64,000 nt of DNA from Caballeronia zhejiangensis (GTDB taxonomy: Bacteria > Pseudomonadota > Gammaproteobacteria > Burkholderiales > Burkholderiaceae): the NCBI RefSeq assembly GCF_000698575.1, contig NZ_JFHD01000028.1, positions 16,946-80,945 of the forward strand, in the 5' to 3' direction. Positions 42,750 through 51,613 of this stretch are shown here, piece after piece. The notes beneath the pieces are model-generated. The model saw only the letters and a program-made list of their open reading frames with translations. It did not search any database and was not told the origin of the DNA. The translations under genes were made by a program, and so were the position numbers. The first letter of the stretch is position 1, and each line of letters begins with the position of its first letter.

Positions 42750-43532
42750 TCAGCCGAACGCGGGGACGACCTGCAGGAGCGGCTCGGGCTTCACCGCGAT
42801 CTCGCCGGAGAATGGGCGGTCGTGCGAGAGAATCAGCAGCATGGTCGTCGCGAGACTCGCGCAGAAGAGCCCGATCGCGACGGCCGATGTCAGCCGGTTT
42901 TCGCCATGAACGAGCGCGATCGCGAAGACGAGACACACGGCGAGAAAGCCGAGGCACAGCCATTTGATGCCGCTGACTTCGGACCGGCTCACCAGAATGC
43001 GCTCGCGGCGCGCTTCGAGCGCCCATTCCAGCGATACCGCTACCTGCCGCTGCGCGGTCTGCTGTCCGGGGGTTATCGCGGGCAGGGCGAGCGCGAACTG
43101 AAGCGCCTTGTTCAGCGTCGGCGGACTGATTTTCAGCGTGACCGCGCCTTGCGCCATCATCGGCCATTCCGTATTGACGGTGTATTCGATGTATTCGCGG
43201 ATCAGCTTGCGCAACTGGATCTGCGCGTCTGGCGGAAAAGCGGCGGACAGCACGACGACGGATCGCAGCGCGCCGGCTTCGGCATCGACGGCGCCGTTGG
43301 CGCGCGCGGTGTCGTTCCAGACCTGCGCGGCGGTGAACGCGATGAGCAAGCCGAAGATGACGCCGATCGGCGAAAGCAGGCCCGGCGAAAGCGTCGTGAA
43401 GGCGCGCCGATGCGCGCTGGCCGCGAGCCGGCCCGTTACGAAGTGGATCGCCGCCCCCGCGACGCCCGTCGCGCCGAATACCACGAGCGTCATCTGCCAA
43501 AGCGGAAGGTTATGCAACCAGGTGCTCGTCAT
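42750..43532 (-). CDS. DUF4239 (bestrophin-like) membrane protein
   Basis: A 260-residue membrane protein with four predicted transmembrane segments: about residues 10-27, 44-64, 185-205 and 212-230. A soluble helical stretch of about 110 residues lies between the second and third, containing V-W-N-D-T-A-R-A-N-G-A-V-D-A-E-A-G-A-L-R. This is the DUF4239 arrangement; function unknown. The reading frame is open much further upstream, but the ATG at 43532 with GGAG upstream gives the normal family length. Confidence 0.8.
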   Translation of the reverse strand: MTSTWLHNLPLWQMTLVVFGATGVAGAAIHFVTGRLAASAHRRAFTTLSPGLLSPIGVIFGLLIAFTAAQVWNDTARANGAVDAEAGALRSVVVLSAAFPPDAQIQLRKLIREYIEYTVNTEWPMMAQGAVTLKISPPTLNKALQFALALPAITPGQQTAQRQVAVSLEWALEARRERILVSRSEVSGIKWLCLGFLAVCLVFAIALVHGENRLTSAVAIGLFCASLATTMLLILSHDRPFSGEIAVKPEPLLQVVPAFG

Positions 43533-43704
43533 CGGATGCGCTCCGTGGACCCGAACGGAGCACATTAAATCACAGTCGATGGGGGGCTTCGAAGGTGCCC
43601 GTGCGCATTTCGCCGCTGGGCTGATAGCGGGTGATAGCCGCTTCCGAACGTCAGCACATTCGCGGCGCGCGGAAATCGACGCGGCGGTGAGTGCGGGCCA
43701 CGCG

Positions 43705-43887
43705 CTAGCGAATTTTCTGTTGGCGGTCGAGTTCGCCGAGGTTCGCGAAGAATTCGTCGCCGTCGACGTGGTCAGCGCGATCGATTTGCGTATGCCCGAT
43801 GGCAAGGATATCCAAGAGCGCGTTCGTTATTTGCGCGGTCGCGCCGCTTTGCGCCGCTTCGCTCTCAAGATTGATCGTCGGTTTCAT
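43705..43887 (-). CDS. Possible 60-residue protein, uncertain
   Basis: An open frame from the ATG at 43887 encoding an acidic, soluble 60-residue sequence (M-K-P-T-I-N-L-E-S-E-A-A-Q) with helical D-A-D-H-V-D-G-D-E-F-F-A-N-L-G-E-L. Composition is protein-like and differs from the Arg/Ala-rich shadow frames here, but there is no Shine-Dalgarno site. It lies in the 457-base gap between the DUF4239 gene and the SGNH lipoprotein gene, on their strand. I do not recognise a family. Confidence 0.35.
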   Translation of the reverse strand: MKPTINLESEAAQSGATAQITNALLDILAIGHTQIDRADHVDGDEFFANLGELDRQQKIR

Positions 43888-43989
43888 GGGGTCGGCTATG
43901 TTCACGGTCAATTCAGTCAAGGAATGAACAACCGAATCTCGACCATATTCAGTCCCGCAGCAACGCGATTCCGCCCAAAATCGCCCCAC

Positions 43990-45024
43990 TCACCGCCCGA
44001 GCCCGCTCGCCGCGATCTGCTGCTCGACATACTGCGCGAAGAGCGCGTGCATGCGCGTCGTCGGATGCAGTTCGTCGGCGAACATGTACGTCTGGTCCGC
44101 GTTCGACGTCACGTAGGTCGCCGGCGAGCACAGCAGCGACGTATCGTGCGGCGTCTTCGACGGATCGCACGCCTGCGCCGTGTTCGACACGGTGAATCCG
44201 TTGGCCTGATAGTTCGCGATGGTCTGCGTCGTCCACGTATAGGAATCGACGACGATGACCTTGCCTTGCAGCCCGTTCGTCTGCAACGCCGAGGTCAGCG
44301 TCGCATTGAAAAGCTGCGACAGTTGCGTGAGGTTGCCGCCGCCATCGGACTGGCGGAGGCCATCGGGCGAGAGTCCGATATTCGGCACGTTCACCACCAC
44401 CACATGCGTGGCTCCGCTCTGCACGATCTTGCCGACGAGTTGCGCGAGCGTCGTCGCGGCGGTCTGCACGGTCGTGTTGGCGGCGGGCGGCGTGCCCGCG
44501 CGCAGAACATCGTTCGCGCCGGCCCAAACGAGCACGAGCTGATTCGAATTGAAACTTCCGTGCGACGACAGATAGCTCGAAATCTGCTGATTGACCGGCA
44601 TTTCGATATCGCCGATCACATCGGTCAGGAACTGGTTCTGATCGGCCGGCGTGGCGACCGTGGAACCGCCTTGCGCGTAGCCCAAACCGCTTTGCGGCTT
44701 CAACTCGTGTCCGAGGTCGATCGTGAATGCCGCCGTCAGCGTGTCGCCGTAATACTGCGCGACATTCTGCGTCCAGACCTGGCCCGGATTGGTCGTGAAG
44801 CGCCCGCCTTTGACCGCGCTCGCGATGGGCGCGTACGTGCCGACATCCGACAAGCTGTCGCCGAACGCGACGACCTGCAGCTTCACGCCGCCCGCCGGCG
44901 CGGACGGACTCGTTCCGCCCGAGTCGCTATCGCTGCCGCTGCCGCCGCCGCATGAGGTAAGCAGTGCAATCAGCACGGCAGAAATTGCGCGGCGAATGCC
45001 GGGCGTGATTCCGATCTGGCGCAT
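43990..45024 (-). CDS. SGNH/GDSL-hydrolase lipoprotein (esterase/phospholipase-like)
   Basis: A 344-residue lipoprotein: lipobox L-L-T-S-C near residues 21-25, then a Gly/Ser/Asp linker. The GDSL hydrolase domain starts V-V-A-F-G-D-S-L-S-D-V-G-T (nucleophile Ser near 57) and has Y-A-Q-G-G-S in block II, W-A-G-A-N-D-V in block III and D-E-L-H-P-T-T with the catalytic Asp and His in block V. This is the arrangement of the autotransporter-type esterases and thermolabile hemolysin-like lipases, here without a beta-barrel. It probably acts at the outer membrane. It differs in detail from the other SGNH lipoprotein at 22655-23662. Confidence 0.82.
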   Translation of the reverse strand: MRQIGITPGIRRAISAVLIALLTSCGGGSGSDSDSGGTSPSAPAGGVKLQVVAFGDSLSDVGTYAPIASAVKGGRFTTNPGQVWTQNVAQYYGDTLTAAFTIDLGHELKPQSGLGYAQGGSTVATPADQNQFLTDVIGDIEMPVNQQISSYLSSHGSFNSNQLVLVWAGANDVLRAGTPPAANTTVQTAATTLAQLVGKIVQSGATHVVVVNVPNIGLSPDGLRQSDGGGNLTQLSQLFNATLTSALQTNGLQGKVIVVDSYTWTTQTIANYQANGFTVSNTAQACDPSKTPHDTSLLCSPATYVTSNADQTYMFADELHPTTRMHALFAQYVEQQIAASGLGR

Positions 45025-45168
45025 CGCTCCTCCGTCTCATCCTTGTCCGGGGCGGCTTCGCGCGCGTCGACGGAATGTCGTCCGGCGAGGAAGAACTCGC
45101 GGCTCCGGGTATCGATGGCAACGTCAAGCAAGAAAGATGCGCTTCCCACTCCAGCGTCAGTAACCCGC

Positions 45169-46218
45169 TTATTCCGTCCCGCAGTCGTTGCAGGTGTTGT
45201 CGATGTACCTCGCCGGTTTGCCGTGCGTGGGCGGGCTGATCTGCATATAGCCGCCATCCAGGATGTTGTGACGCACGACGTTCCCGCTATAGTCGACGCC
45301 GCCTTCGCCATTCGCCCCGCCCGTGATGTTGCCCCCGTTGACCATGCGGTTGCATTCGAGCACGTTGCCGCCGGTGTCCTGCGTGGCGTCGTTGTTCTCG
45401 GGGCCCATGCGGCAGTTGTCGGCGAGGTTATAGGCCACGCGCCCGTTCACCGAGCCGACGAGCGCGATGCCGTACAGCGGGCAGTTGGCGAACGAGTTGA
45501 ACATCAGCACGGCGCCGGTGCCGCCGCCCTGGCCTTCGGTCTGGAACATAGACTGGCCGAAGAAATCGCGGAAGCTGTTGCCCGCGAGGACGAAGTTGTC
45601 GACCGCGCCATTGGTCTGGACGGGAATGTCGTATTCGCCGGGGCGATCCCATTCGCGGATACGCGTCGGATTCGCGCCCACGAAGTTGCAGCCGACGAGA
45701 CTGTTGCCCGTCGACGGCCCTTCGTAATTGAACATGTTGCCGTTGTTGCGGATCGTCTTCCTGAGCGTCACGCCCGGCTCGCACTGTAGATGCCGGTTGC
45801 TGGCCGTGACGACGACCGTGTGATTGAGCAGATACGTGCCGGCGGGCACCAGCACATCGCCGGCATCGATGGCGGCCTGGAACGCCTTGGTGTCGTCGGT
45901 CTTGCCGTCGCCGGCCGCGCCGAAATCCTTCGGGCTGCGCGGATCGACGAGCTTCGGCGGCGTGAACGACGTCAGCGGACAACTCGGCGTCGCCGGGACC
46001 GGCGAACTCGTGAGCGTGGCGCGATGCGCGCCGCCGTAGTTCTCGTTCCTCAGCCGATGCCACCAGCGCACGAAGGTTTGCCAGTTCAGCCGGTTCAGAA
46101 CCCGGCCATCGTCCCAGACTGCGTAGACCGTCTGCACATGCTGCGTCACGCGTGGCGTGTTTATCGCGAGCACGGAAACAACAATCATTATTACAACAAC
46201 CCAAATGGATTTCTTCAT
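45169..46218 (-). CDS. Membrane-anchored right-handed beta-helix (pectate-lyase superfamily) protein
   Basis: A 349-residue protein. Residues about 4-20 (I-W-V-V-V-I-M-I-V-V-S-V-L-A-I) are an uncleaved-looking anchor. After a Trp/Arg-rich juxtamembrane stretch and a proline-rich linker, the domain opens P-K-D-F-G-A-A-G-D-G-K-T-D-D-T-K-A-F-Q-A-A-I-D, the signature of the pectate-lyase-3/GH28-like beta-helix. The helix coils follow (N-S-L-V-G-C-N-F, N-F-V-L-A-G-N-S-F), and it ends with a Cys pair N-T-C-N-D-C-G. Such proteins cleave or bind polysaccharides. The divergent MurJ-like flippase suggests a link to surface glycans. Confidence 0.75.
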   Translation of the reverse strand: MKKSIWVVVIMIVVSVLAINTPRVTQHVQTVYAVWDDGRVLNRLNWQTFVRWWHRLRNENYGGAHRATLTSSPVPATPSCPLTSFTPPKLVDPRSPKDFGAAGDGKTDDTKAFQAAIDAGDVLVPAGTYLLNHTVVVTASNRHLQCEPGVTLRKTIRNNGNMFNYEGPSTGNSLVGCNFVGANPTRIREWDRPGEYDIPVQTNGAVDNFVLAGNSFRDFFGQSMFQTEGQGGGTGAVLMFNSFANCPLYGIALVGSVNGRVAYNLADNCRMGPENNDATQDTGGNVLECNRMVNGGNITGGANGEGGVDYSGNVVRHNILDGGYMQISPPTHGKPARYIDNTCNDCGTE

Positions 46219-46510
46219 TTGCCTTCCGTACGCGCATTGAGATTCACGATGACGAGGCTCCGATGACGCCGCGCGCAGCCGCCACTCTCGCACGTTATGA
46301 ACGTGGACTTCTGCACGGTAGCGCACCCGGCAAGCGCGCAAACTGCCCGGGCGTGCCAGCATGACCGTGCAGAATCGCGGGGTTCGCGCATGGCATCGGC
46401 GCGCGCCGTGCTGTGGCGAACAGTTCGCGCATGCCGTTTGATGCACTCTCCCCCGGTGCGCAAGCAAGCATCCGTCTTGCGCGGATCGAGGTCAATTTGC
46501 CGGAGGGAGA

Positions 46511-47881
46511 GTGCTGACCGCAACAGTGCAATCGCTAAGAGAACGTCTGCTCGGGGTTCATCAGGATCACAAGCGCATCGCGAGGAGCGCCTTCGTCCTG
46601 CTGCTGTTCGTTCTTGCCGGGAAGCTGATCGGCGCATCGAAGGAAATGGCGATCGCGTATCGATACGGCGTCAGCGGCACCGTCGATGCCTATCAGCTCG
46701 CGCTCACGATCATCACCTGGCTGCCCGCGACGATCACGAATCAGTTGAGCGTGCTGCTCGTGCCCGCGCTCGTCGCGCTCAGGAACGACAAGCACCGGCA
46801 GAACCAGCTTCTCAGCGAGCTCGAGGGCGCGGGGCTTGCCATCGGCATCGTGGTATCGCTGCTGCTGTATTTTTTGTGGCCGCACATGGTCGGTCTCTTC
46901 GCCGGAACGCTCTCCGAATCGACGCGCGAAATGTGCCGGCAGATGGTCGTCGGGATGACGCCGGTCGGCGTGCTGGCCTTCACGATCTGCATTTCGGCGG
47001 CGCGGCTCCAGGCATCCGAAAGGCACATCAACACGCTGCTGGAATGCGTGCCGGCCATCGCGCTGCTGGTGTTCGTGCTGAGCGCGCGCAACAACACGTC
47101 GATCATGCCGCTCATCGTCGGCACGACGATCGGCATCGTGATTCAGGCCGTGTGGCTGCGCATCCTCGCCCGGCGCGCCGATGGCGTGCCCGCGCGCCCG
47201 CGTCTCTCCGTGCGCGCGCCGCATTGGCCGGGCATGACGCGCTCGCTCGGCATGTTGCTGATCGGCTCGGTGGTGGCGAACCTGTGGCTTCCCGTCGATC
47301 AATACTTCATGGCGCATATGGGCGATGGCGCCATCGCGACGCTCGGCTACGCGAACCGGCTGCTGTCGCTGCTCGTGAGCATGGGCGCGATCGCGATCAG
47401 TCGGGCGACCTTGCCGATTCTTTCGGAAATCCTGCATCGCGGCGATCACGCGCGGGCGCGCAGCACGGCGCGCAAATGGTCGTTCGTGATGCTGGGCGTG
47501 GGAACGGTCGGCGCGATGATCGCCTATGCGCTTGCGCCGTACGCGATCAAGCTGCTGTTCCAGAAGGGCGCGTTCACGAGCGAGGACACGATCGCGGTCA
47601 CGAGCCTGTTCCGCTGCGGGCTTTCGCAGATTCCGTTTTCGTTCGGGATGTGCGTGCTCATTCAGTCGTTCGCGAGCGAGGCGCGCTACAAGGCGATCAC
47701 GGTCATTTCCGTGCTGGGATTCGCGACCAAGCTAGCGGCCACGGCGATTCTGATCCGCTTTTTCGGATCGCAGGGCGTGCTGCTCGGGACCGGCGTGGGC
47801 GCGGCGAGCGTCTTCATCTGCTACTTCTTCCTCACCAGCTTCGCGCCGACCGCTACCGCACCGCGTTCCGATAGCCAGTGA
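46511..47881 (+). CDS. MurJ/MviN-like lipid-linked oligosaccharide flippase
   Basis: A 456-residue polytopic membrane protein with about 13-14 hydrophobic segments, of the MOP superfamily MurJ group. The N-terminal G-K-L-I-G-A-S-K-E-M-A-I-A-Y-R-Y-G and L-V-P-A-L-V-A-L-R-N-D, plus L-P-I-L-S-E-I-L and F-Q-K-G-A-F-T-S-E-D, match MurJ-like sequences. It is shorter than cell-wall MurJ (about 510), so it may be a paralogue for exopolysaccharide rather than lipid II. The GTG at 46511 follows CGGAGGGAGA. It lies 292 bases from the divergent beta-helix gene. Confidence 0.78.
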   Translation: MLTATVQSLRERLLGVHQDHKRIARSAFVLLLFVLAGKLIGASKEMAIAYRYGVSGTVDAYQLALTIITWLPATITNQLSVLLVPALVALRNDKHRQNQLLSELEGAGLAIGIVVSLLLYFLWPHMVGLFAGTLSESTREMCRQMVVGMTPVGVLAFTICISAARLQASERHINTLLECVPAIALLVFVLSARNNTSIMPLIVGTTIGIVIQAVWLRILARRADGVPARPRLSVRAPHWPGMTRSLGMLLIGSVVANLWLPVDQYFMAHMGDGAIATLGYANRLLSLLVSMGAIAISRATLPILSEILHRGDHARARSTARKWSFVMLGVGTVGAMIAYALAPYAIKLLFQKGAFTSEDTIAVTSLFRCGLSQIPFSFGMCVLIQSFASEARYKAITVISVLGFATKLAATAILIRFFGSQGVLLGTGVGAASVFICYFFLTSFAPTATAPRSDSQ

Positions 47882-47891
47882 TTCATCGGCA

Positions 47892-47922
47892 GTCAGCCGC
47901 TCCGTTCGCGCGAGCGGCTGAC
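47892..47922. terminator. Bidirectional hairpin between convergent genes
   Basis: GTCAGCCGCTC (47892-47902) and GAGCGGCTGAC (47912-47922) form a perfect 11-bp stem with a 9-base loop. It sits in the 54-base gap between the stops of the MurJ-like gene and the A-T-TE gene. There is no T-tract on either strand, so termination would be by stem strength or with Rho. Confidence 0.6.
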
Positions 47923-47935
47923 CCGCTGGCAAGTC

Positions 47936-50900
47936 CTACGCGCCCCGCACCATCACGCCATGACCGCGACGCTGCATTTCGGTGTCGTCCTCGGCGCTGT
48001 AGTCGCGGTCGAGCGCGGCAGCCGCCGCATACACGCCCGGTTCCTCGATGACGCCCGCATGGTTGCCCGGCACTTCCGCGACCGTCAGCCCACGGCGCGC
48101 AATCTTGCGCCAGAGCGGCAGCGGATCGCCCCGGTCTTCCTCGCGCGACGCGGCCCGTACGTAGACGATCGGGCCGCCTTCGTACGGCTTCGGCCGATAG
48201 TTGTTCATCGCGGCGCGGAACGTGTCGCGCATGCGCCGCAAAACCGGCGGCATCGGATCGGCGGATGCGACTTGCGCCGGCGTCTGCGGCACGCGGCCGA
48301 GGCGCATCGCCAGCTTGTTCCCGGCGGCCGACAACTTCGCGCCCGCAAAACCGACGCGTTCGCGCGGCGACATCCGCGCGAGCGTCTTCCATAGACGGCT
48401 CGCGTAATCGCGGCGGAATTCGAGCAGCGCGAACCACGGCAGCCAGCGTTCCTGCACGTAGGTGTCGAGCAGACACACGAACTCTGTCTGCTCGCCTGCG
48501 CCGAACAACTGCTGCGCGATTTCGAGCGCGACCAGTCCGCCGAACGAGAATCCGGCGAGCGCATACGGGCCGTTCGGCTGAACCTTGCGAATCTGCTCGA
48601 CGTAAGTCTTCGCCATGTCCTCGACGCGGCGTTGCGGCGCCGTCTCGCCATCGAGCCCGAGCGCCTGAAGGCCGTACACCGGGCGCTCCTTGCGCATATT
48701 GCCGATCAGGCGCGTGCATTCGAGCACCGATCCCGTCACGCTATGCACGAGGAAGAGCGGGACGCCTTCGCCTTCGCGCATCGGCACGAGCACTTCCGAT
48801 GTCTGCGGCAGCGCGCCGTTGTCGATGACATCGGCGAGCTTCGCGATGGTCGGCGCGCGCAACATCGTCGAGAGCGGGATTGGCCGTCCGATGATCGGTT
48901 GCAGTTCCGCCAGCAGACGCGCCGCAAGCAGCGAATGTCCGCCGAGTTCGAAGAAATTGTCGTCGCGAGCGATCGGGGCGAACGCGAAGAGTTGCTCCCA
49001 TTTCGTCTGCAACAGCCGCTCCAGTTCCTCGCGCGTCGCGTAGCTCTGCGGCACGTCGCCGGATCGCGGCTGCAACGCGGGATGATGACGGATCGCATCG
49101 AGCGATGCCGGATTGCGCAGCGCGGCGGCGTTGGTCACATCGAGCCCGTTGACGGCATTGCGCACTGCGGCTTCCGTCAGCTTGCCGCTATGCGTGACCG
49201 GCAGATCGTCGACGGCCGCGATCACGTCGGGGACATGGGCGGCGGACGTGCGGCTCACGAGATCGCGCCGGATGCGCGCGATCAGCGTGCCGGTGAGCCG
49301 CGCGCCGGCTTTCAGCGTCACGAGCAGCACGAGCCGTTCGCCGACCGGATTGCCGGGCGCATCGGCATCGGCATCGGCGGCGCGCACGCGCTGCTGAACG
49401 ACGATGCCCTCCCGAATCTCGGGAATGTCGTTGAGCACGCGATAGATCTCGCCCGGCCCGACATTGATGCCGCGCACGACGAGCACGCCGTCGCTGCGTC
49501 CGTGCAGACGCGCCGTGCCTTCCGGCGGAAACTCGATCTGATCGCCGTGCGTCCACACGCCCGCATTGGCGCTGAAATACGCCTTGTGAAAGCGCTCGCC
49601 GTCCGGATCGTTGAGAAATCCGAGCGGGCGCGACGGGAACGGGTTCACGCACACCAGATCGCCGACGCCTTGCGTGCGCGCGCCGTCGCGCCACGCCTGC
49701 ACATCGAACGCGAGGCTCTTGCATTGCGCCTCGCCCGCATAAACCGGCAGGTCCGGGTTGCCGAGCACGAAGCAGCCGAGGATGTCGGTGCCGCCGGAAA
49801 TCGACTGCAATCGCAGCGGCTTCACGTTGTCGCGGACCCATTCGAACTGCGCGTCGAAGAGGATCGCGCCGGTGGACATCATCGCGTGAAGGCCGCCCAG
49901 ATCGAATTCGCGCGACGGCACGAGCCCGGCGTCCTCGCACATCTTCAGATACGCGGGACTCGTGCCGAACACGTTGACGCGTTCTTCGGCGACGAGCCGC
50001 CACAACGTATCGACCGATGCGATCGGCCCGTCATAGGTAACGATTTCGACGCCCGACGCGAGCGCCGACAACTGCCAGTTCCACATCATCCACGCGCAAC
50101 TCGTGTGGAAGAACATGCGGTCGCCCGGCCGGAGATCGCAATGCAGCCGATGCTCCTTCAGATGCTCGATGAGGCTCCCGCCCGCGCCGTGCACGATGCA
50201 TTTGGGCTTGCCGGTCGTGCCGGACGAGAACATCACGAAGAGCGGGTGATTGAAGTTAAAGCGCTTCCATTCGACCCGCGCCGGATCGCCGGCCGCGAGC
50301 AGCGCGTCCAGCGAGTTGACGGGCGGCGCGGCGTGCACGGCCGACGGATCGCCATCGAGACTGACGATGCCCGCAAGCGTTGGGAGCGCGTCGGCGAGCA
50401 TCGATATCTTCTTGTCGAGCGGCGTGCCGGTGTCGAACGGCTTGGCGGCGGTATGCGCGAACAGGAAGCGCGGTTCGAGTTGCGTGAAGCGGTCGAGCAG
50501 CGTTTCGATGCCCATTTCCGGCGCGGCGGTGGACAGCGTCGCGCCGATCGCGGTCACGGCGAGCGCGGTGACGATCGCATCGGCGTCGTTGCGCATCACG
50601 CCCGCGACGCGGTCGCCTTCGCGCAGGCCGAGTTGCGTGAGCGCGTCGGCGAGACGAGCCACGCGCGCACGCAATTCGCCGCGCGTAAAGCGCACGCGGC
50701 GGCCATCGGCGTGACAGGCGGTGAGCGCGGGCGAATCCGCGGGCGCAATCGAGAAGCCGAGCAGATTCTCAGCGTAATTGAGCGTGACGTCGGGAAAGAA
50801 CCGCGCGTGTTCGCAACTATCGCCGACGCATACCGGCTCGGCTTTGCCCGACCACGTCAATCCCGGCGTCCATTGCAGAAAGGACTTCCAGAAGCCGCGG

Positions 50901-51073
50901 TAATCGCGGATCGAGAAGTCGTGTAACTCGCTAAAGTCTTTTAATGGCTGGCCGGATTGCGCTCGCAGCGCCGCGGTGAATGCGGATATCTGCGATGGTG
51001 TGGTTTGGACGGTTTCCTGGACAAAAATCGGCAGACGCGACCTCGCCTCGCCGAGCGATTCCGAACGATCCAT
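47936..51073 (-). CDS. Stand-alone NRPS-like enzyme: acetoacetyl-CoA-synthetase-like ligase, carrier protein, thioesterase
   Basis: A 1045-residue A-T-TE enzyme. Residues about 40-650 form an acyl-adenylating domain of the acetoacetyl-CoA synthetase branch: Y-A-E-N-L-L near 100, the P-loop S-S-G-T-T-G-K-P-K near 283-291, S-I-S-G-G-T-D and a C-terminal T-H-S-G-K. A carrier domain follows, with L-G-G-H-S-L and the phosphopantetheine serine at 714. The thioesterase has G-F-S-F-G-G (Ser843) and G-N-H-A-G (His1005). There is no condensation domain. Comparable A-T-TE enzymes (RalA, AtrA) dimerise keto acids to furanones or quinones; here the ligase suggests a beta-keto or beta-hydroxy acid. No tailoring genes are linked. 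The product is unknown. Confidence 0.85.
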   Translation of the reverse strand: MDRSESLGEARSRLPIFVQETVQTTPSQISAFTAALRAQSGQPLKDFSELHDFSIRDYRGFWKSFLQWTPGLTWSGKAEPVCVGDSCEHARFFPDVTLNYAENLLGFSIAPADSPALTACHADGRRVRFTRGELRARVARLADALTQLGLREGDRVAGVMRNDADAIVTALAVTAIGATLSTAAPEMGIETLLDRFTQLEPRFLFAHTAAKPFDTGTPLDKKISMLADALPTLAGIVSLDGDPSAVHAAPPVNSLDALLAAGDPARVEWKRFNFNHPLFVMFSSGTTGKPKCIVHGAGGSLIEHLKEHRLHCDLRPGDRMFFHTSCAWMMWNWQLSALASGVEIVTYDGPIASVDTLWRLVAEERVNVFGTSPAYLKMCEDAGLVPSREFDLGGLHAMMSTGAILFDAQFEWVRDNVKPLRLQSISGGTDILGCFVLGNPDLPVYAGEAQCKSLAFDVQAWRDGARTQGVGDLVCVNPFPSRPLGFLNDPDGERFHKAYFSANAGVWTHGDQIEFPPEGTARLHGRSDGVLVVRGINVGPGEIYRVLNDIPEIREGIVVQQRVRAADADADAPGNPVGERLVLLVTLKAGARLTGTLIARIRRDLVSRTSAAHVPDVIAAVDDLPVTHSGKLTEAAVRNAVNGLDVTNAAALRNPASLDAIRHHPALQPRSGDVPQSYATREELERLLQTKWEQLFAFAPIARDDNFFELGGHSLLAARLLAELQPIIGRPIPLSTMLRAPTIAKLADVIDNGALPQTSEVLVPMREGEGVPLFLVHSVTGSVLECTRLIGNMRKERPVYGLQALGLDGETAPQRRVEDMAKTYVEQIRKVQPNGPYALAGFSFGGLVALEIAQQLFGAGEQTEFVCLLDTYVQERWLPWFALLEFRRDYASRLWKTLARMSPRERVGFAGAKLSAAGNKLAMRLGRVPQTPAQVASADPMPPVLRRMRDTFRAAMNNYRPKPYEGGPIVYVRAASREEDRGDPLPLWRKIARRGLTVAEVPGNHAGVIEEPGVYAAAAALDRDYSAEDDTEMQRRGHGVMVRGA

Positions 51074-51528
51074 GAAGTGGCTCCCTCAGCAGTTATGGCA
51101 ATACCTTTGGGCACTCGGTTTGCCTTCTTTTTTTAAATCTCTGGATTGTCTGCGGCGCTTTTTCGCGCTCTCGAATAGGTCCGATTCCGGCGGACATGTG
51201 CCATCGACGATTAAGCGTATCCAGACAGATCGCCCGGTAATGTGCGGAGAGAAACACAAGTCGTTCGCTGATTAATGAAGCGCGTTGGGAGTCGGTAGGA
51301 ATGACGCGAATCGTCGGCTGGTCATGCCATATTATTTAATCAGGGGCTGAAGAGTTAATTCGCGACCTCGCGCGACCGAAACAATGCGATTTGCGATGCG
51401 TGAATTCGACACGCTTATAAACATCGAATAACCGGTATGCGTGGCATTCCTAATTGGAAAGATTATGAAAGATTCGTGATGCTATTCGTCAGGCCGCCGT
51501 AAGTGTGTGCGGTTCCTGCTGCTCTAAG
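51074..51528. other. AT-rich intergenic region upstream of the A-T-TE gene
   Basis: This long gene-free stretch between divergent genes is clearly lower in GC than the rest of the window. It contains runs such as TTTTTTTAAATCT near 51130 and TATTATTTAATC near 51330. It presumably holds the promoters of the A-T-TE enzyme and the esterase. GCGCTTTTTCGCGC at 51156-51169 is a short dyad that could form a hairpin. I found no open frame with a ribosome site and no terminal repeats of an insertion element. Confidence 0.4.
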
Positions 51529-51579
51529 ATGATGCACGCAACGATATTTCCAGCACGGACAATAAGCGTCGTGCATCAT
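51529..51579. repeat. Perfect 10-bp inverted repeat with 31-base spacer
   Basis: ATGATGCACG (51529-51538) and CGTGCATCAT (51570-51579) are exact reverse complements just ahead of the esterase gene. One arm covers the alternative start ATG at 51578. As RNA it would make a long hairpin next to the translation start; as DNA it could be a two-site operator. Confidence 0.45.
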
Positions 51580-51613
51580 GTCATGTCGCCTGAAAAAATA
51601 CTCCGAACGCAAC

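Noticed and set aside
51074..51577. AT-rich region considered as an insertion-sequence remnant or small-RNA locus
   Set aside because: No terminal inverted repeats, target-site duplication or transposase fragment in any frame, and no intrinsic terminator that would mark a small RNA.
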